The translations under genes were made by a program, and so were the position numbers. A stretch of 55,716 nucleotides of DNA from Candidatus Hydrogenedentota bacterium (GTDB lineage: Bacteria; Hydrogenedentota; Hydrogenedentia; Hydrogenedentales; JAJRTN01): positions 1 through 55,716 of the forward strand of contig JAJRTN010000050.1 of assembly GCA_024278275.1 (NCBI GenBank), given 5' to 3'. Positions 54,256-55,716 of this stretch are shown here, one piece after another. How positions within the stretch are numbered: position 1 is the stretch's first letter; every line of letters starts with the position of its first letter. Under the pieces are notes generated by a model. It made no database searches. It saw only the letters and a list, made by a program, of their open reading frames with translations, and was not told the DNA's origin.

Positions 54256-55572
54256 ATGCTTACGTCACTATGCCTCGCATTCATCGCCGCCACGTCGGCC
54301 GCTCCGTATGACGCCACGTGGGAATCCCTCGACCAACGCCCCGACCCGGCGTGGTTCGAGGACGCCAAGTTCGGCATTTTCATCCACTGGGGCGTCTATT
54401 CCGTGCCGTCGTGGGGACCGAAGGACCGTTACGCCGAGTGGTACTGGAACGACATGCAAAACAAGGACGGCGAAACCTGGAAGTTCCACGAACGCACCTA
54501 TGGCGCGGACACGCGGTACCAGGATTTCGCGGCACGGTGGAAGGCGGAACTCTTCGACCCGGATCAGTGGGCGGATATCTTCGCGCGGTCCGGCGCGAAA
54601 TACGTGGTGCTCACCTCCAAACACCACGAGGGGTTTTGTCTTTGGCCTAATCCCCAAAGCTGGAACTGGAACAGCGTGGACGTGGGACCCCACCGCGACC
54701 TTTGCGGCGATCTCATCACCGCCGTTCGGAAGCGCGGCCTGCGCATGGGTTTTTATTACTCCATGTACGAATGGTTCAACCCGCTCTATCGTTCGGACGT
54801 GAAGCGTTACGTGGACAAGCACATGCTGCCCCAAATGAAAGACCTGGTAACCCGCTATAAGCCCGATATCTTTTGGCCCGACGGCGAGTGGGAACACCCC
54901 GCGGCCACCTGGCGCAGCACCGAGTTTCTCGCCTGGCTCTTCAACGAGTCCCCCGCGCCCAAGGATATCGCCGTCAATGACCGCTGGGGAAGCGATACGC
55001 GCAACACCCACGGTGGCTTCGCCACGCCGGAATACGGCCATATTCCCGAGGGCAAGCTCATCCAGGAAGGCCGTTTCGAGGAATGCCAGGGCATGGGCAG
55101 GTCTTTCGGCTACAACCGCAACGAAGACGTGGACAGCTACCGCAGCGCCACCGGACTGCTGCACCTGCTCATCGACAACGTGAGCCGGGGCGGCGATCTT
55201 CTCCTCGACATCGGCCCCACCGCCGACGGTCGCATCCCCGTCATCATGCAACAGCGCCTCATCGACATGGGCGCCTGGCTCGACGTTAACGGCGAGGCCA
55301 TTTACGGCGCCGAGCGCTGGGAAGGGGCACCCAAAATGGAAGACGTCCGCTTCACGAAGAAGGAGGGCGTGGTCTATGCCATCTGCCTGAAATGGCCCGG
55401 CGACACCCTGACCCTCCCCGCCCCAACCGACGTGAAGGAAGTGAAGATGCTCGGCCACGACACGCCCCTGGCCTTCGAGTTAAACGAGGGAAAACTGAAG
55501 ATCCGGACACCGCGGCTTTCCGTGGACAGGATGCCCTGCCGCCATGCCTACGTGTTCAGGATAGCGCGGTAG
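54256..55572 (+). CDS. exported glycoside hydrolase family 29 (alpha-L-fucosidase)
   Basis: 438 aa, ATG after GGGAGGA with a short signal peptide (MLTSLCLAFIAATSAAP). GH29 hallmarks: WFEDAKFGIFIHWGVYSVP near the N-terminus, TSKHHEGFCLWP, and the nucleophile Asp in DIFWPDGEW (about residue 209). GRSFGYNRNEDVDSY and LLIDNVSRGGDLLLDIGP follow, and the C-terminal domain is beta-rich. It should release L-fucose from glycans by a retaining mechanism in the periplasm or outside the cell. Together with the GH32, sialidase-like and GxGYxYP genes it suggests a host- or algal-glycan diet, an inference only. Confidence 0.95.
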   Translation: MLTSLCLAFIAATSAAPYDATWESLDQRPDPAWFEDAKFGIFIHWGVYSVPSWGPKDRYAEWYWNDMQNKDGETWKFHERTYGADTRYQDFAARWKAELFDPDQWADIFARSGAKYVVLTSKHHEGFCLWPNPQSWNWNSVDVGPHRDLCGDLITAVRKRGLRMGFYYSMYEWFNPLYRSDVKRYVDKHMLPQMKDLVTRYKPDIFWPDGEWEHPAATWRSTEFLAWLFNESPAPKDIAVNDRWGSDTRNTHGGFATPEYGHIPEGKLIQEGRFEECQGMGRSFGYNRNEDVDSYRSATGLLHLLIDNVSRGGDLLLDIGPTADGRIPVIMQQRLIDMGAWLDVNGEAIYGAERWEGAPKMEDVRFTKKEGVVYAICLKWPGDTLTLPAPTDVKEVKMLGHDTPLAFELNEGKLKIRTPRLSVDRMPCRHAYVFRIAR

Positions 55573-55601
55573 GGGCGGGCCTGCGTCAATTTTGGGGGTT
55601 T

Positions 55602-55716
55602 TCATGCGGCGCGCTGCTCCCAGTATTCCTCGAACCGTCCTGATTGAATGACGCAACGCAGTGCGGTGATTGCGTTTGCGCCGCGTACGGTCCACTCCAT
55701 GCCGGATTGTTTGAGC
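55602..55716 (-). mobile_element. transposase C-terminus, ISKra4-like, partial at the window edge
   Basis: Reading the minus strand from the right edge gives 37 residues ending at TGA (55602-55604): LKQSGMEWTVRGANAITALR followed by CVIQSGRFEEYWEQRAA. The SGMEWTVRGANA-type motif and RFEEYW end resemble ISKra4-family transposase C-termini, which I recognise by pattern only. The rest of the element lies beyond the window; neither inverted end can be judged. Confidence 0.7.

Overview
The window reads as a piece of a high-GC bacterial chromosome, probably from an environmental genome of the Planctomycetota-Verrucomicrobiota-Lentisphaerota / Candidatus Hydrogenedentota type. The grounds are secreted proteins with Gly-Glu repeat linkers, paired HSAD...SLxELLR dockerin-like repeats, choice-of-anchor-Q beta-helices, very large Ig/PKD repeat proteins with hydrophobic C-terminal tails, and a varied sugar-hydrolase complement. 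The phylum is inferred; no rRNA or other marker gene is present.

Layout. From 1 to 44.5 kb every gene lies on the minus strand and almost all encode exported proteins. In transcription order: a 585-aa conserved protein with a GWN domain (44533-42776); a 3969-aa protein with four Calx-beta domains, an FG-GAP propeller and a C-terminus that resembles the TcA subunit of Tc toxins (42726-30817); a 2334-aa SpvB/FG-GAP/TcdB-mid/RHS protein resembling a TcB-TcC fusion (30797-23793); a 527-aa dockerin-like anchor protein (23725-22142); an adhesin-like repeat protein of about 3900 codons interrupted by one in-frame TAG (22078-10385); and a second dockerin-like protein whose start overlaps the adhesin stop (10392-9634). 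Gaps within this set are 8-bp overlaps to about 67 bp, so it may be one very long operon. Below it lie a GH32 enzyme, an unrecognised 364-aa protein, a GxGYxYP-family protein, a thermolysin-family (M4) protease with a Gly-Glu linker, and a PKD lipoprotein cut by the window edge.

From 45 to 55.7 kb the content is more ordinary. It holds a BNR/sialidase-like protein, a DUF456 membrane protein, a PP2C phosphatase with a C-terminal membrane anchor, an RmlD-like reductase, an apparent DUF4956-VTC-dtd-formyltransferase operon, a Tat-exported enolase-superfamily protein, a GH29 alpha-L-fucosidase, and the end of an ISKra4-like transposase. Gaps here carry dispersed palindromic repeats.

The most interesting feature is the 23.8-44.5 kb cluster: a TcA-like and a TcB/TcC-like gene 19 bp apart, both with Sec signal peptides, together with a GWN-domain partner. 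A related GWN-type domain appears to be inserted inside the RHS shell. Three genes look broken (1-nt losses in homopolymers near 417-420 and 52886-52888, and the TAG at 20774-20776). Sequencing error cannot be excluded for these.
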